The notes under the pieces are model-generated. The model searched no databases. It was not told where the DNA came from and worked only from the letters and a program-made list of their open reading frames with translations. From JAXLRU01 sp046330935 (GTDB lineage: Bacteria; Actinomycetota; Actinomycetes; Actinomycetales; Kineosporiaceae), in the NCBI GenBank assembly GCA_046330935.1, contig JAXLRU010000004.1:1-64000 (forward strand): 64,000 nucleotides of DNA, written 5' to 3'. The translations under genes were made by a program, and so were the position numbers. Position 1 is the first letter of the stretch, and the number at the start of each line of letters is the position of its first letter. This document shows, piece by piece, positions 43,701 through 52,697 of this stretch.

Positions 43701-45020
43701 TCACTGCATCGCCCGGGCCAGGCACGAACGCAGGGCGGCGACGGCGGTGAGGTCGCCGTCGAGCGTCACCTCGTCGTCGGTGGCCTGCCCCCACAGCCAC
43801 CGGTAGACGGCGCCCGCGGGCCCGTTCAGGCGCGCGTCCGTCGTCCCGCCGAGGCGGTGCACCTCGACCACGCCGCCGTGCAGCGCCACGGTCCACTCCT
43901 CGCCGCCGTCGGCGGCCACGGTGATCCGCTGCCCGCCGCCCCCGACCGACGAGCCGAGCATCGTCCCCAGCCACAGCCGCAGCGCCTCCTCGACGCCGTC
44001 GTGCGCCACGGCGTCGGGCAGCCGCCAGCGCACCCCGGCCGCGGCGGCGACGTCGGCGGCGTGGATCGCCGTCTCGTGCAGCATCCGCCGCCGCCAGAAC
44101 CCGACCGTGGCGTCGTAGGCGCACCACGTGCTCGTGGGGGCGTCGGCGGGACGCCGGGCCAGCTCGTCGTGCAGGTCGTGCCACGCGTCGACCATCCAAT
44201 GCCACGCGTCGAGCCCGGGGGCCACCTCGCCGCGCACGGGCGCCGTCCGGGGTCGGGCGCCCTCGCGCAGCCAGGCCGTCACGAGCCGGTACACCGTTCC
44301 GAGATGGTCGAGCAGGCCGTCGGGCGTCCACCCGGGCGCCCCGGGCAGCAACGCGCGGCTGCCGAACGGTACCTCGCCGGGATAGGGGACGTCGGCGTCG
44401 GCGTCGAGGGCCAGGACGGCGAGGGCGCCGGCCTGCCGGGACAGCTCGTCGAGCAGCGGGTCCACGGGCAGGCCCGACGCACCCGCCCACCACACCGGCT
44501 CCGGGTACATCAGCCGCCCGGCGGGCAGGCCCTCGCGCAGCGGGTACACCTGCTGGGCCGGCGTGGGGATCAGCGGCGACACGCGGCCCCAGCCGACGTC
44601 GGAGGCCGGGACGAACCCGTAGCGGGAGTAGACGGCGGGGTCGCCCTCGAGGACGACGGCGGGCATCGCCACGCGGTCGGCCCACTCGACGACGGCGGCG
44701 ACGAGGGCGCGTCCGACGCCCTGCCGCTGCCGGTCGGGGACGACGGCCAGCGGCGACAGGCAGCAGACCTCCGTCACGGCGCGGTCGGACGTCACGAGCA
44801 GCATCCGGCTCGCGCCGACGTAGCCGACGACGCGCTCACCCTCCACCGCCAGCCAGCCGTGGTACCAGGGCCCGCCGGGGCCGATCGCGCCGCGGTCGCT
44901 CGCGGCCTGCCGTAGGGCGTCGACGAGCGCGTCCACCTTGGGGGCGTGATCGCCGAAAGCGCTGCGGATCACCGGCGGGACGGCGGCGGCGTGCTGGGCG
45001 AGCTCCGGGACGATCTGCAC
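43701..45020 (-). CDS. GNAT acetyltransferase fused to mycothiol-dependent maleylpyruvate isomerase-like domain
   Basis: 439 residues. The N-terminal ~175 residues form a GNAT fold, with the acetyl-CoA motif VVPDRQRQGVGRALVAAVVE and YSRYGFVPA. Residues ~195-439 match the MDMPI (DinB-like) family: PGWTPDGLLDHLGTVYRLVT, WHDLHDELARRP, and a metal-site His in RRMLHETAIHAADVAAA, ending in the MDMPI C-terminal sheet domain. This fits an organism with mycothiol (mshA is in the window). Reaction unknown; the fusion may be for acylated-thiol detoxification, which is inference. GTG start. Confidence 0.82.
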   Translation of the reverse strand: MQIVPELAQHAAAVPPVIRSAFGDHAPKVDALVDALRQAASDRGAIGPGGPWYHGWLAVEGERVVGYVGASRMLLVTSDRAVTEVCCLSPLAVVPDRQRQGVGRALVAAVVEWADRVAMPAVVLEGDPAVYSRYGFVPASDVGWGRVSPLIPTPAQQVYPLREGLPAGRLMYPEPVWWAGASGLPVDPLLDELSRQAGALAVLALDADADVPYPGEVPFGSRALLPGAPGWTPDGLLDHLGTVYRLVTAWLREGARPRTAPVRGEVAPGLDAWHWMVDAWHDLHDELARRPADAPTSTWCAYDATVGFWRRRMLHETAIHAADVAAAAGVRWRLPDAVAHDGVEEALRLWLGTMLGSSVGGGGQRITVAADGGEEWTVALHGGVVEVHRLGGTTDARLNGPAGAVYRWLWGQATDDEVTLDGDLTAVAALRSCLARAMQ

Positions 45021-45086
45021 GCGGCCACCTCACCGCATCGGTGTCGCCGCTGCCAACCGTTTACCTGGGCGCCCCAGACTTGACCC

Positions 45087-46454
45087 GTGACCACCCCTGC
45101 ACCCGCGCCCACGAGCCCCGTGACCCTGCGTGAGGCGACCCGGGTGTGGTGGGCGGTCTCCCTGCAGAGCTTCGGCGGCACCGCCGGGCACATCGCCGTC
45201 ATGCATCGCACGCTCGTGGACGAGCGGCGGTGGCTCGGCGAGCGGCGCTTCGCCCATGCGCTCAGCTTCTGCATGCTCCTGCCCGGGCCCGAGGCGCAGC
45301 AGTTGGCCACGTACACGGGGTGGCTGCTGAACGGCACCCGGGGCGCGCTCGTCGCGGGGGGCCTGTTCGTGCTGCCGGGCGCGGCCGTGATGCTGGCCGT
45401 GTCGGCGCTGTACGTGGCGGCCGGGGACGCCGGCGCCGTCGAGGCGGTGTTCGCGGGGATCGGCCCCGCCGTGATCGCCGTGGTGGCCCAGGCGGTCTGG
45501 CGGCTGGCCCGGCGCGCCCTGCGCGACCGCGTCGCGCTCGCCCTGGCCGCCTCCGCCTTCGCCGCGCTGGCCCTGTTCGGCGTCCCGTTCCCGCTCGTCG
45601 TCGTCGGCGCGGCGGCCGTGTCGCTGCTGGTGGGCGGCCGCGGCCGCCCCGCGGGCACGGCGCCCGAGCCGGGCGAGGACGCCGACCCGCCGCTGATCCC
45701 CGACGACGCCCTCGCGCACGCGGCGCCCTCGTGGCGGCGGTCGCTGCTGGTGCTCGCGGTGGGCGTCCCGGCCTGGTTGCTGCCCGTCGCCCTGGTGGCG
45801 CTGGCCTGGGGCGGCGACCACGTGGCGGCCCAGCAGGGACGCTTCTTCGCCGGCTCGGCGCTGCTGACGTTCGGCGGCGCCTACGCCGTGCTCTCCTACG
45901 TCGCGCAGCGGGCGGTCGAGGCCTACGCGTGGATCAGCCCCCAGGACATGGTCCGCGGGCTCGGCCTGGCCGAGACCACGCCCGGTCCGCTGATCCTCGT
46001 CGTCCAGTTCGTGGCGTTCGTGGGCGCCTACGGGCACGCGGGCGACGTCGATCCGTGGCTCGCCGCGACCGTCGCCGCCGTCGTCACGACGTGGGTGACG
46101 TTCGTGCCCTCGTTCCTGTTCATCCTGCTCGGCGCCCCGTTCGTGGAGCGCCTGCGCGGCAACGTCCGGCTCACCCGGGCGCTGGACGGCGTCGCGGCCG
46201 CGGTCGTCGGGGTCATGGCCAACCTGGGGCTCTACCTCGTGGTGCACACCGTGTTCGCCGAGTCCCGGCTGCGGGGGCCCGAGCCGTTGCGGGTGCTCGT
46301 GCCCGAGCTCGGCTCGTGGCGCCCGGGTGCGGTGGCGGTGGCGCTCGTGGCCGGGTGGCTGCTGCTGCGGCGGGGCTGGTCGGTGCTGCGGGTGGTGGGG
46401 GTGGGTGCCGCAGCGGGCCTGCTCCTGGCCGGGGCGTCGGCGCTCGCCGGTTGA
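45087..46454 (+). CDS. chrA: Chromate efflux transporter ChrA
   Basis: 455 residues with two homologous CHR halves of about six membrane helices each. N-terminal half: WWAVSLQSFGGTAGHIAVMH, then LSFCMLLPGPEAQQLATYTG. C-terminal half: ALLTFGGAYAVLSYVAQRA, then GLGLAETTPGPLILVVQFVA. These are the family's paired FGG and PGP motifs. Proton-coupled export of chromate or sulphate-like anions. Length is normal. GTG 45087; divergent from the GNAT-MDMPI gene across 66 nt. Confidence 0.93.
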   Translation: MTTPAPAPTSPVTLREATRVWWAVSLQSFGGTAGHIAVMHRTLVDERRWLGERRFAHALSFCMLLPGPEAQQLATYTGWLLNGTRGALVAGGLFVLPGAAVMLAVSALYVAAGDAGAVEAVFAGIGPAVIAVVAQAVWRLARRALRDRVALALAASAFAALALFGVPFPLVVVGAAAVSLLVGGRGRPAGTAPEPGEDADPPLIPDDALAHAAPSWRRSLLVLAVGVPAWLLPVALVALAWGGDHVAAQQGRFFAGSALLTFGGAYAVLSYVAQRAVEAYAWISPQDMVRGLGLAETTPGPLILVVQFVAFVGAYGHAGDVDPWLAATVAAVVTTWVTFVPSFLFILLGAPFVERLRGNVRLTRALDGVAAAVVGVMANLGLYLVVHTVFAESRLRGPEPLRVLVPELGSWRPGAVAVALVAGWLLLRRGWSVLRVVGVGAAAGLLLAGASALAG

Positions 46455-46502
46455 GCGGCACGCCCGCGGGACGCGAGGCCCGGGGCGTGACAGGGTCGAG
46501 GG

Positions 46503-46958
46503 GTGAGCATCGAGGACCGTGAGCGCGACGCGCTGGGCCGCCCCGCCAACGCCCGCCCGCGCGACGGTCTCGGCCGCCCCCTGCCCCGAGGCGCGCAGGG
46601 GGTGCCCCGGGTGGACGAGTCGCTGGTCCTGGCTCCCGCGCAGGCGCTGGCCGAGGCCCAGGCGCTGCTCGACGGCGGCCGCCCCTTCCACGCCCACGAG
46701 GTGCTGGAGGGCGCCTGGAAGCACGCCCCCGCGCAGGAGCGCGACCTGTGGCAGGGCCTCGCCCAGCTCGCGGTAGGCCTCACGCACGCGCTGCGCGGCA
46801 ACACCGCCGGTGCGCGGACGCTGCTCGCCCGCGGCAGCGACCGGATCGCCCCCTACGCCGATCGGCCCCCGCACGGTGTGGACGTCGCGGGCCTGCTCGC
46901 CTGGGCGCGCGAGGCCGCCGACCGCGAGGAGCCCGCGCCGCCCCGGCTGCTCGGGTGA
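46503..46958 (+). CDS. DUF309 protein
   Basis: 151 residues. The core FHAHEVLEGAWKHAPAQERD then LWQGLAQLAVGLTHALRGN is the DUF309 signature (helical bundle with conserved H-x-x-x-E/W pair; function unknown). The N-terminal 40 residues are Arg/Pro-rich and the RPANARPRDGLGRPLPRGA segment is typical of actinobacterial members. GTG 46503, 48 nt after chrA, possibly co-transcribed. Confidence 0.87.
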   Translation: MSIEDRERDALGRPANARPRDGLGRPLPRGAQGVPRVDESLVLAPAQALAEAQALLDGGRPFHAHEVLEGAWKHAPAQERDLWQGLAQLAVGLTHALRGNTAGARTLLARGSDRIAPYADRPPHGVDVAGLLAWAREAADREEPAPPRLLG

Positions 46959-47001
46959 CCGGCCGGACGACGCCCGACGCCGTAGACGTGCGGGTGCGGC
47001 G

Positions 47002-47994
47002 TCAGCGACGCGAGCGCAGCCGGGCCACCTCGTAGAGCGTGACGCCGGTGGCGATGCCGGCGTTGAGCGACTCGTTGCCCGAGGCCATGGGGATCGAGAC
47101 GACGGCGTCGCACGCCTCGCGGACGAGCCGCGACAGCCCGGCCCCCTCGGACCCGGTGACGACGACGAGGGGCTGCGTGGCGAGTTCCAGGTCGTGGACG
47201 AGCGTGTCGCCGTCGGCGTCGAGCCCGACGACGAACACGCCGGCCTTCTTCAGCTCGGTGAGGGCGCGCGTCAGATTGCTCGCCACCGCGACAGGGATGC
47301 GGGCGGCGGCACCGGCCGAGGCCTTCCACGCCGACGCCGTCATGCCCGCCGAGCGGCGCTCGGGGATGATCACGCCGTGGCCGCCGAACGCGCCCACGGA
47401 ACGGACGACGGCGCCGAGGTTGCGCGGGTCGGTGACGCCGTCGAGGGCCACCATCAGGGGCACCTCGTCGGCCTCGGCGGCCCGCTCCAGCAGGTCCTCG
47501 GGGTGGGCGTAGGTGTAGGGGCGCACCTGCAGGGCCAGGCCCTGGTGCACGGCGTTGCCGGTGAGGCGATCGAGGTCGAGCCGCGAGGCCTCCATCAGCG
47601 GCAGCCCGCGGTCGGTGGCCAGCTGCAGGGCCTCCCGCACGCGGTCGTCGGTGTCGATCTTGCTGGCGATGTACAGCGCCCGAGCGGGCACGGCCGCGCG
47701 CAGCGCCTCGACGACCGGGTTGCGCCCGGCGACCATCTCGGTCGAGCCGCCCGAACGGCGTCCGGCGGCCCCGCCGCCCGCTCCCGCCCGCCCTGCGCCG
47801 CGCGTCGCGGAGCTCTCACGCTTGGCCGGCGACGAGGCGCGGCGGGCCGCGACGTGCCCCGTGCGCTCCGACGCCTTCGGCGTCGGGCCCTTGCCCTCGA
47901 GCCCCTTGCGGCGCTGCCCGCCCGACCCGACCGTGGGGCCCTTCTTGGACGCGCCCTTGCGGATCGCGCCCTTGCGGCTGCTGTTGCCTGCCAT
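47002..47994 (-). CDS. rlmB: 23S rRNA 2'-O-methyltransferase (TrmH/SpoU family)
   Basis: 330 residues. A basic, disordered N-terminus (1-~85; Lys/Gly/Ser-rich) leads to the SpoU substrate-binding domain (EMVAGRNPVVEALRAAVPAR) and the knotted methyltransferase domain. Motif 1 is VTDPRNLGAVVRSVGAFG, motif 2 VVVTGSEGAGLSRLVREACD, motif 3 IPMASGNESLNAGIATGVTL. Methylates a ribose in 23S rRNA (G2251 in E. coli RlmB). ATG 47994 is 2 nt after the cysS stop; cysS-rlmB is a standard actinobacterial order. Confidence 0.93.
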   Translation of the reverse strand: MAGNSSRKGAIRKGASKKGPTVGSGGQRRKGLEGKGPTPKASERTGHVAARRASSPAKRESSATRGAGRAGAGGGAAGRRSGGSTEMVAGRNPVVEALRAAVPARALYIASKIDTDDRVREALQLATDRGLPLMEASRLDLDRLTGNAVHQGLALQVRPYTYAHPEDLLERAAEADEVPLMVALDGVTDPRNLGAVVRSVGAFGGHGVIIPERRSAGMTASAWKASAGAAARIPVAVASNLTRALTELKKAGVFVVGLDADGDTLVHDLELATQPLVVVTGSEGAGLSRLVREACDAVVSIPMASGNESLNAGIATGVTLYEVARLRSRR

Positions 47995-47996
47995 GG

Positions 47997-49472
47997 TCAG
48001 GTTCCTTCCGTGCCCACGCGCACCCGCGAGGCGTCGATCGTCCAGCGGGCACCGCCGGGGGTGTCCTCCACGACCACGCCGGCCGCAGTCAGCCGATCGC
48101 GGATCGCGTCGGCCGTGGCGAAGTCCTTGTTCTTGCGAGCATCCGCCCGCGCGTCGAGTTCGGCGCGCACGAGCGCGTCCAGGGCCGCACGCAGGGCCGA
48201 GTCCTCGCCGCCGCGCGCGCCCCAGGCGGCGTCGAAGGGGTCGCAGCCGAGCACGTCGGCCATCGCCCGCACGGCGAGGGCGGCCGCGACGGCCTCCCCG
48301 ACCTGCCCGGCGGCCAGCGCCGAGTTGCCCGCGCGGACCGTCTCGTGGATCACGGCCACCGCCGCGGGCGTGCCCAGGTCGTCGTCCATGGCCGCCTCGA
48401 ACTCCGGCGGCAGCGCCTGCCCGGCCACCTCCCCTGCGGCGACCTCCCCCGCGGAGGCCTCGTCGGCCCGGGTGAGGAAGCCCTCGATCCGCTCGAAGGC
48501 CGTCGCGGCCTCCGTGAGGGAGTCCGGCGAGATCTCGATGTTGGAGCGGTAGTGCGGCGCGGAGAGCAGGTACCGCAGGACGGCGGGACGTGCCTTCTGC
48601 GTGAGCGACGCCAGGGACAGCACGTTGCCCAGCGACTTGCTCATCTTCTCGCCGGCCGCGACCACCCACGCGTTGTGCATCCAGTACCGGGCGAACTCGT
48701 CCCCCGCGGCCCGCGACTGCGCGACCTCGTTCTCGTGGTGCGGGAAGCGCAGGTCGAGGCCGCCCCCGTGGACGTCGAACTCCGCCCCCAGGTAGCGCGT
48801 GGCCATCGCCGAGCACTCCAGGTGCCAGCCCGGGCGCCCCGCACCCCACGGCGTCGCCCAGGACGCCGTTCCGGGCTCGCCGGGCTTCGCCGACTTCCAC
48901 AGCGCGAAGTCGCGCGCGTCGCGCTTGCGGCTCACGACGCCGGCCTCGGGGTCGGCGCCCTCGGGGTCGGCGGGGAGGTCGTCGAGGCCCTGGTTGGTGA
49001 GCTCGCCGTAGCGGGCCCAGGACCGGACGTCGAAGTAGACGTCGGCGGACCCGTCAGCCGCCACGTAGGCGTGCCCGGCGTCGATCAGGCGCTGCACCAG
49101 CGCGATCATCTCGGGCATGTGCCCCGTGGCGCGGGGCTCGTAGGTGGGGCGCAGCACGTTCAACGTGTCGTAGGCCGCCGTGAACTCCTGCTCGAACCGG
49201 AACGCGTGGGCCCACCACGGCCGCCCGGCCTCCGCCGACTTCGCGAGGATCTTGTCGTCGATGTCGGTGATGTTGCGCACGAGCGTGACGTCGTACCCGC
49301 GGCGGGTCAGCCAGCGGCGCAGGACGTCGAACGCGACGCCCGCGCGCAGGTGCCCGATGTGCGGCGAGGCCTGCGGGGTGGCGCCGCACACGTAGATGCC
49401 GGCTCGTCCCTCGACGAGCGGGACGAAGTCCCGCACCTGCCGGGTCGCCGAGTCGAACAGCCGCACGCTCAC
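47997..49472 (-). CDS. cysS: Cysteinyl-tRNA synthetase
   Basis: 491 residues, class I synthetase. HIGH at residues 38-41, KMSKS in AGEKMSKSLGNVL, zinc ligands C29, C in GWHLECSAMA and the H-H-E of RFPHHENEVAQS. The C-terminal anticodon-binding part ends RADARKNKDFATADAIRDRL. GTG 49472 overlaps the ispF stop (GTGA), giving coupled translation. It has cysS length rather than that of the shorter MshC ligase. Confidence 0.96.
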   Translation of the reverse strand: MSVRLFDSATRQVRDFVPLVEGRAGIYVCGATPQASPHIGHLRAGVAFDVLRRWLTRRGYDVTLVRNITDIDDKILAKSAEAGRPWWAHAFRFEQEFTAAYDTLNVLRPTYEPRATGHMPEMIALVQRLIDAGHAYVAADGSADVYFDVRSWARYGELTNQGLDDLPADPEGADPEAGVVSRKRDARDFALWKSAKPGEPGTASWATPWGAGRPGWHLECSAMATRYLGAEFDVHGGGLDLRFPHHENEVAQSRAAGDEFARYWMHNAWVVAAGEKMSKSLGNVLSLASLTQKARPAVLRYLLSAPHYRSNIEISPDSLTEAATAFERIEGFLTRADEASAGEVAAGEVAGQALPPEFEAAMDDDLGTPAAVAVIHETVRAGNSALAAGQVGEAVAAALAVRAMADVLGCDPFDAAWGARGGEDSALRAALDALVRAELDARADARKNKDFATADAIRDRLTAAGVVVEDTPGGARWTIDASRVRVGTEGT

Positions 49473-49987
49473 CGGTCAAGGGTAGCCGTGCTCACCACCA
49501 GCGCCGTCGCGACGGCCGCGACGCCCTCGCCCCGGCCGGTCAGGCCCAGGCCGTCGGTCGTCGTCGCCGCCACCGTCACCGGCGCCCCGCACGCCGCGGA
49601 CAGCGCGGCCGCCGCCTCGGCCCGGCGCGGCCCGAGCTTGGGCCGGTTGCCGATCACCTGCACCGAGACGTTGCCGATCGCGAACCCCGCGGCCCGCACG
49701 CGGGCGGCCGTCTCGGCCAGCAGGGCCGCCCCGGAGGCGCCGGCCCACTGCGGGTCGGACGTGCCGAACTGGGCGCCCAGATCGCCCAGCCCCGCCGCGG
49801 ACAGCAGTGCGTCGCAGCACGCGTGCGCCGCCACGTCGGCGTCCGAGTGGCCGTCGAGCCCCACCTCGCCGGGCCAGTCCAGGCCCGCCAGCCGCATCGG
49901 CCGCTCGCTGCCGGGCCCGGCGAACGCGTGGACGTCGACGCCCAGCCCCACGCGCGGCAGTGCCCGCGCGACCTCCTCGGCGTCCAC
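49469..49987 (-). CDS. ispF: 2-C-methyl-D-erythritol 2,4-cyclodiphosphate synthase
   Basis: 172 residues, MEP-pathway isoprenoid enzyme. Zinc ligands in GLGVDVHAF (D-x-H) and the conserved GHSDADVAAHACCDALLSA. Later, NVSVQVIGNRPKLGPR and TVAATTTDGLGLTGRGEGVA are the family's substrate-loop motifs. GTG 49987 has AAGGGA upstream. Unusually it is divergent from ispD, not downstream of it; both are head-to-head across 89 nt. Confidence 0.95.
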   Translation of the reverse strand: MDAEEVARALPRVGLGVDVHAFAGPGSERPMRLAGLDWPGEVGLDGHSDADVAAHACCDALLSAAGLGDLGAQFGTSDPQWAGASGAALLAETAARVRAAGFAIGNVSVQVIGNRPKLGPRRAEAAAALSAACGAPVTVAATTTDGLGLTGRGEGVAAVATALVVSTATLDR

Positions 49988-50064
49988 GTTGATCCCTTCC
50001 GCTCGTCGCACCTGCCGCTGCACCCGCAGGGCACCCGCACGGCACTCGCCCCCGACCCCGACCG

Positions 50065-50070
50065 TAGCCT
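50065..50070 (+). promoter_or_regulatory. -10 hexamer for leaderless ispD transcript
   Basis: TAGCCT, 6 nt, then GTG 50077. Confidence 0.55.
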
Positions 50071-50076
50071 GGCCGG

Positions 50077-50817
50077 GTGCCCGACCTGCCGCAGCCCCCG
50101 CCCCGCCCCGGTGCCGCGTACGTGATCCTCGCCGGGGGCTCGGGCAGCCGGGTCGGCGCCGCCACGAACAAGGTGTACCTGCCGCTGGCCGGGGCCCCGG
50201 TGCTGGCGTGGTCGGTGCGCCACGCCGCGGCCTGCCCGCTGGTGTCGAGGATCGTCCTGGCCGTGCGGCCCGCCGACCGGCCCGAGGCCGCCGCCGCGCT
50301 CGCCGCGTGCGGGCGGCTCGACGTGCCGGTGACGGTCGTGGACGGCGGCGCCACGCGGCACGGCTCCGAGCAGCAGGCGATGCGCGCGCTGGCCGCTGAC
50401 ATCGCAGCAGGCGCCCTCGACGTCGTGGCCGTGCACGACGGCGCACGCCCCCTGGCCGGTCCCGGCCTCATCGCGGCCGTGCTGGGTGCCGCCCGCGCGC
50501 ACGCCGCCGCGGTGCCTGCCGTCCCGAGCCTCGACACCGTCGACGCCGCGGTGCTGACCGGAGCCGCCCCCTCAGCCGATCCGGGCGCGCAGCCGCCGCT
50601 GGTCGCCGTCCAGACGCCTCAGGCGTTCCACGCCGCAGCGCTGCTGGAGGCGTTCCGACGGGCGGCCGCCGACGGCTTCGAGGGCACCGACACCGCCTCG
50701 ATCTGGGAGCGGTACGGCCCCTCCCCCGTGCACACCGTCGCGTCCTCGCGCCTCAACCTGAAGATCACCTACCCGGGCGACCTCGACGTCGCCGCGGGGG
50801 CGCTCGCCGGCCGCTGA
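50077..50817 (+). CDS. ispD: 2-C-methyl-D-erythritol 4-phosphate cytidylyltransferase
   Basis: 246 residues. CTP-binding loop ILAGGSGSRVGAATNKVYLP (K in the NK-x-Y-L-P motif), DVVAVHDGARPL, VQTPQAFHAAALLEAF and the closing LNLKITYPGDLDVA are all intact. Third step of the MEP pathway. GTG 50077 behind a -10 hexamer, with no ribosome site. Convergent with a degenerate IspD-like gene. Confidence 0.95.
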   Translation: MPDLPQPPPRPGAAYVILAGGSGSRVGAATNKVYLPLAGAPVLAWSVRHAAACPLVSRIVLAVRPADRPEAAAALAACGRLDVPVTVVDGGATRHGSEQQAMRALAADIAAGALDVVAVHDGARPLAGPGLIAAVLGAARAHAAAVPAVPSLDTVDAAVLTGAAPSADPGAQPPLVAVQTPQAFHAAALLEAFRRAAADGFEGTDTASIWERYGPSPVHTVASSRLNLKITYPGDLDVAAGALAGR

Positions 50818-50843
50818 CTCCGCGCGCCGGCTCGAAGGGCGGG

Positions 50844-51368
50844 TCAGAGGCCGCCGGCGAGCCGCACGTCGGTGGCGTCGCGCACGACGACGACGTGCCC
50901 CGGCACCGGGACGCCGACCACGGGGACACCCTGCGCCGCGGCGGCCGCGCACAGCCGCGCCTGCCAGCCGGGCGAGAACGCCTCGGCCTCCAGCAGGTGC
51001 CGGGCACGCTCGGGCAGCAGCACGGGGGTGAGCACCTCCCGCCGGGCCGCGCGGTCGACCGTCGCGCGCACGCGCCCCTCGCCGTCGACCGCCTTGAGGG
51101 TGTCCGTGACGTCGCGGACCGGCACGACGACGGCATCGGGACGCTGCGCGCCCGCAGCGAGGACGGCGTCGCGCACCGCCTCCGGCACCAGCGCGTGCGC
51201 GACGTCGAGGACGAGCAGGGGGCCCGGGGCGGGCAGGTCGGCGGGGCCCGAGGCGAGCGGTGCGGGCCCGACCAGGGCGGCGGCGCGGTCGGCGAGGGAC
51301 GCCTCGCCGACGCGCAGGGCCCCGGCACCGGCCGACACCTGGACGACGACGGGTCGCGGGGAGGTCAC
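50844..51368 (-). CDS. IspD-like protein lacking the CTP-binding loop
   Basis: 174 residues. Similar to the later two thirds of IspD: LLVLDVAHALVPEAVRDAVL (in the place of VHDGARP), DAVVVPVRDVTDTLKAVDGE, GRVRATVDRAARREVLTPVL, VPGHVVVVRDATDVRLAGGL. The GGxGxR loop and catalytic lysine are missing, so it cannot transfer CMP. Such remnants sit next to carD-ispD loci in several actinobacteria. A structural or regulatory partner is possible. GTG 51368; 8 nt after the PIN-TRAM gene, so likely in one mRNA with it. Confidence 0.72.
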   Translation of the reverse strand: MTSPRPVVVQVSAGAGALRVGEASLADRAAALVGPAPLASGPADLPAPGPLLVLDVAHALVPEAVRDAVLAAGAQRPDAVVVPVRDVTDTLKAVDGEGRVRATVDRAARREVLTPVLLPERARHLLEAEAFSPGWQARLCAAAAAQGVPVVGVPVPGHVVVVRDATDVRLAGGL

Positions 51369-51376
51369 CGCGCCAT

Positions 51377-52609
51377 TCAAGCGCGCGGCCCGGGACGCGC
51401 GGCCCCCGGGCGCGGCGGGGCGGGCCGGGGCTGCGCGGCGGGTGCGGACCCGACGACCGGCGCGGCCGCCGACGGAGCGGGGGCGACCTCCGTGGCGGCG
51501 GCGTCCTCGACGAGCCGGGCGAACACCATCCGGCCCCCGGCGCTGGTGAGGACGCTGGTCACGGACACCCGGACGTCCTTGCCCACCCACTCGCGGGCAC
51601 GCTCGACGACGACCATCGTGCCGTCGTCGAAGTAGCCCACGGCCTGCCCGGATTCCTTGCCCGGGCGGGTGAGCAGGACGTGCGCGACGTCGCCGGCCAC
51701 CACGGGCGGGCGCAGGGCGAGGGCGAGGGCGTGCAGGTTCATCACGCGCACGCCGGCCAGCGCCGCGACCTTGGCGAGGTTCGTGTCGAGGGTGAGCAGG
51801 GCCACGCCACGGTCGAGCGCCATCCGGATCAGCTTGGCGTCGACCTCGGGCACCTCGATCGCCTCGTCACCGATCACCTCGACGTCGATGCCGCGTTCGC
51901 GGCGCAGGGCGTCGAGGACGTCGAGGCCCCGGCGCCCCTTGCCCCGGCGCACCTCGTCGGCGGCGTCGGCGAGGCCCTGCAGCTCGGCCAGCACCGGGGT
52001 GGGCACGAGCAGGCGGCCGTGGACGAACCCCGCGCGGACGACGTCGACGATGCGCCCGTCGATGGCCACCGACGTGTCGAGCAGCCGGGGCAGCGACGCC
52101 ACCTGGGGCGCGGGCGACTGCATGGCGCCCCGGGCCGAGAGCATGGCGATGACGCCGTCGCGGCGGGCCAGGCCCACCCGGTACCCGAGCAGCGCGAGAC
52201 TGAGGCAGACGAACACGAAGACGGGCAGCGTGAGCAGGCTGCGGCCCACGAGCAGCAGCGGCCAGGCGAGCCCGGCACCGAAGACGACCCCGAGGACCGC
52301 CCCCGACAAGCCCGCGAGCACCTGCTCCGGCGAGCGGCCGATGAGCGCCTTCTCGGCCTCGGCGAGGCTGCGGCCGGTGACCCGCACGACGATGCCGCCC
52401 AGGACGTAGCCGAGGGCAGCGCCGAGGATCACCCCCACGGCCACGACGTCGAAGGGCCCGAGCCGCACGGTGACGTCGCCCTGGAAGCCGGTGGCCACCT
52501 CGTACCCGACCCCCGCGAGGAAGACCACGACGCAGAACCGCAGGACCTCCCACATCACCGAGGACGTCGAGGGCTCACGTTGCGCCTTTGCCTGGTCACC
52601 CACAGCCAC
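51377..52609 (-). CDS. PIN-TRAM domain membrane protein (YacL-like)
   Basis: 410 residues. Four hydrophobic segments in the first ~160 residues, then a PIN nuclease domain (LPRLLDTSVAIDGRIVDVVR with the metal-binding Asp; later DVDAKLIRMALDRGVALLTLD-type acids), then a TRAM RNA-binding domain (GYFDDGTMVVVERAREWVGK). Pro/Ala-rich tail. Putative membrane-bound ribonuclease, conserved beside carD in Gram-positives. GTG 52609. Confidence 0.88.
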   Translation of the reverse strand: MAVGDQAKAQREPSTSSVMWEVLRFCVVVFLAGVGYEVATGFQGDVTVRLGPFDVVAVGVILGAALGYVLGGIVVRVTGRSLAEAEKALIGRSPEQVLAGLSGAVLGVVFGAGLAWPLLLVGRSLLTLPVFVFVCLSLALLGYRVGLARRDGVIAMLSARGAMQSPAPQVASLPRLLDTSVAIDGRIVDVVRAGFVHGRLLVPTPVLAELQGLADAADEVRRGKGRRGLDVLDALRRERGIDVEVIGDEAIEVPEVDAKLIRMALDRGVALLTLDTNLAKVAALAGVRVMNLHALALALRPPVVAGDVAHVLLTRPGKESGQAVGYFDDGTMVVVERAREWVGKDVRVSVTSVLTSAGGRMVFARLVEDAAATEVAPAPSAAAPVVGSAPAAQPRPAPPRPGAARPGPRA

Positions 52610-52636
52610 GGGACCAGTGTGCCCGACAAAAGCGAG

Positions 52637-52668
52637 CGACCCGGGACGACAGGCGTCGTCCCGGGTCG
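52637..52668 (-). terminator. Hairpin terminator of carD
   Basis: Perfect 14-bp stem CGACCCGGGACGAC/GTCGTCCCGGGTCG, 4-nt loop, 30 nt past the carD stop and upstream of the PIN-TRAM gene. Confidence 0.85.
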
Positions 52669-52697
52669 TTCGTCGAATCGTCCCGATGCGGGCTAGC

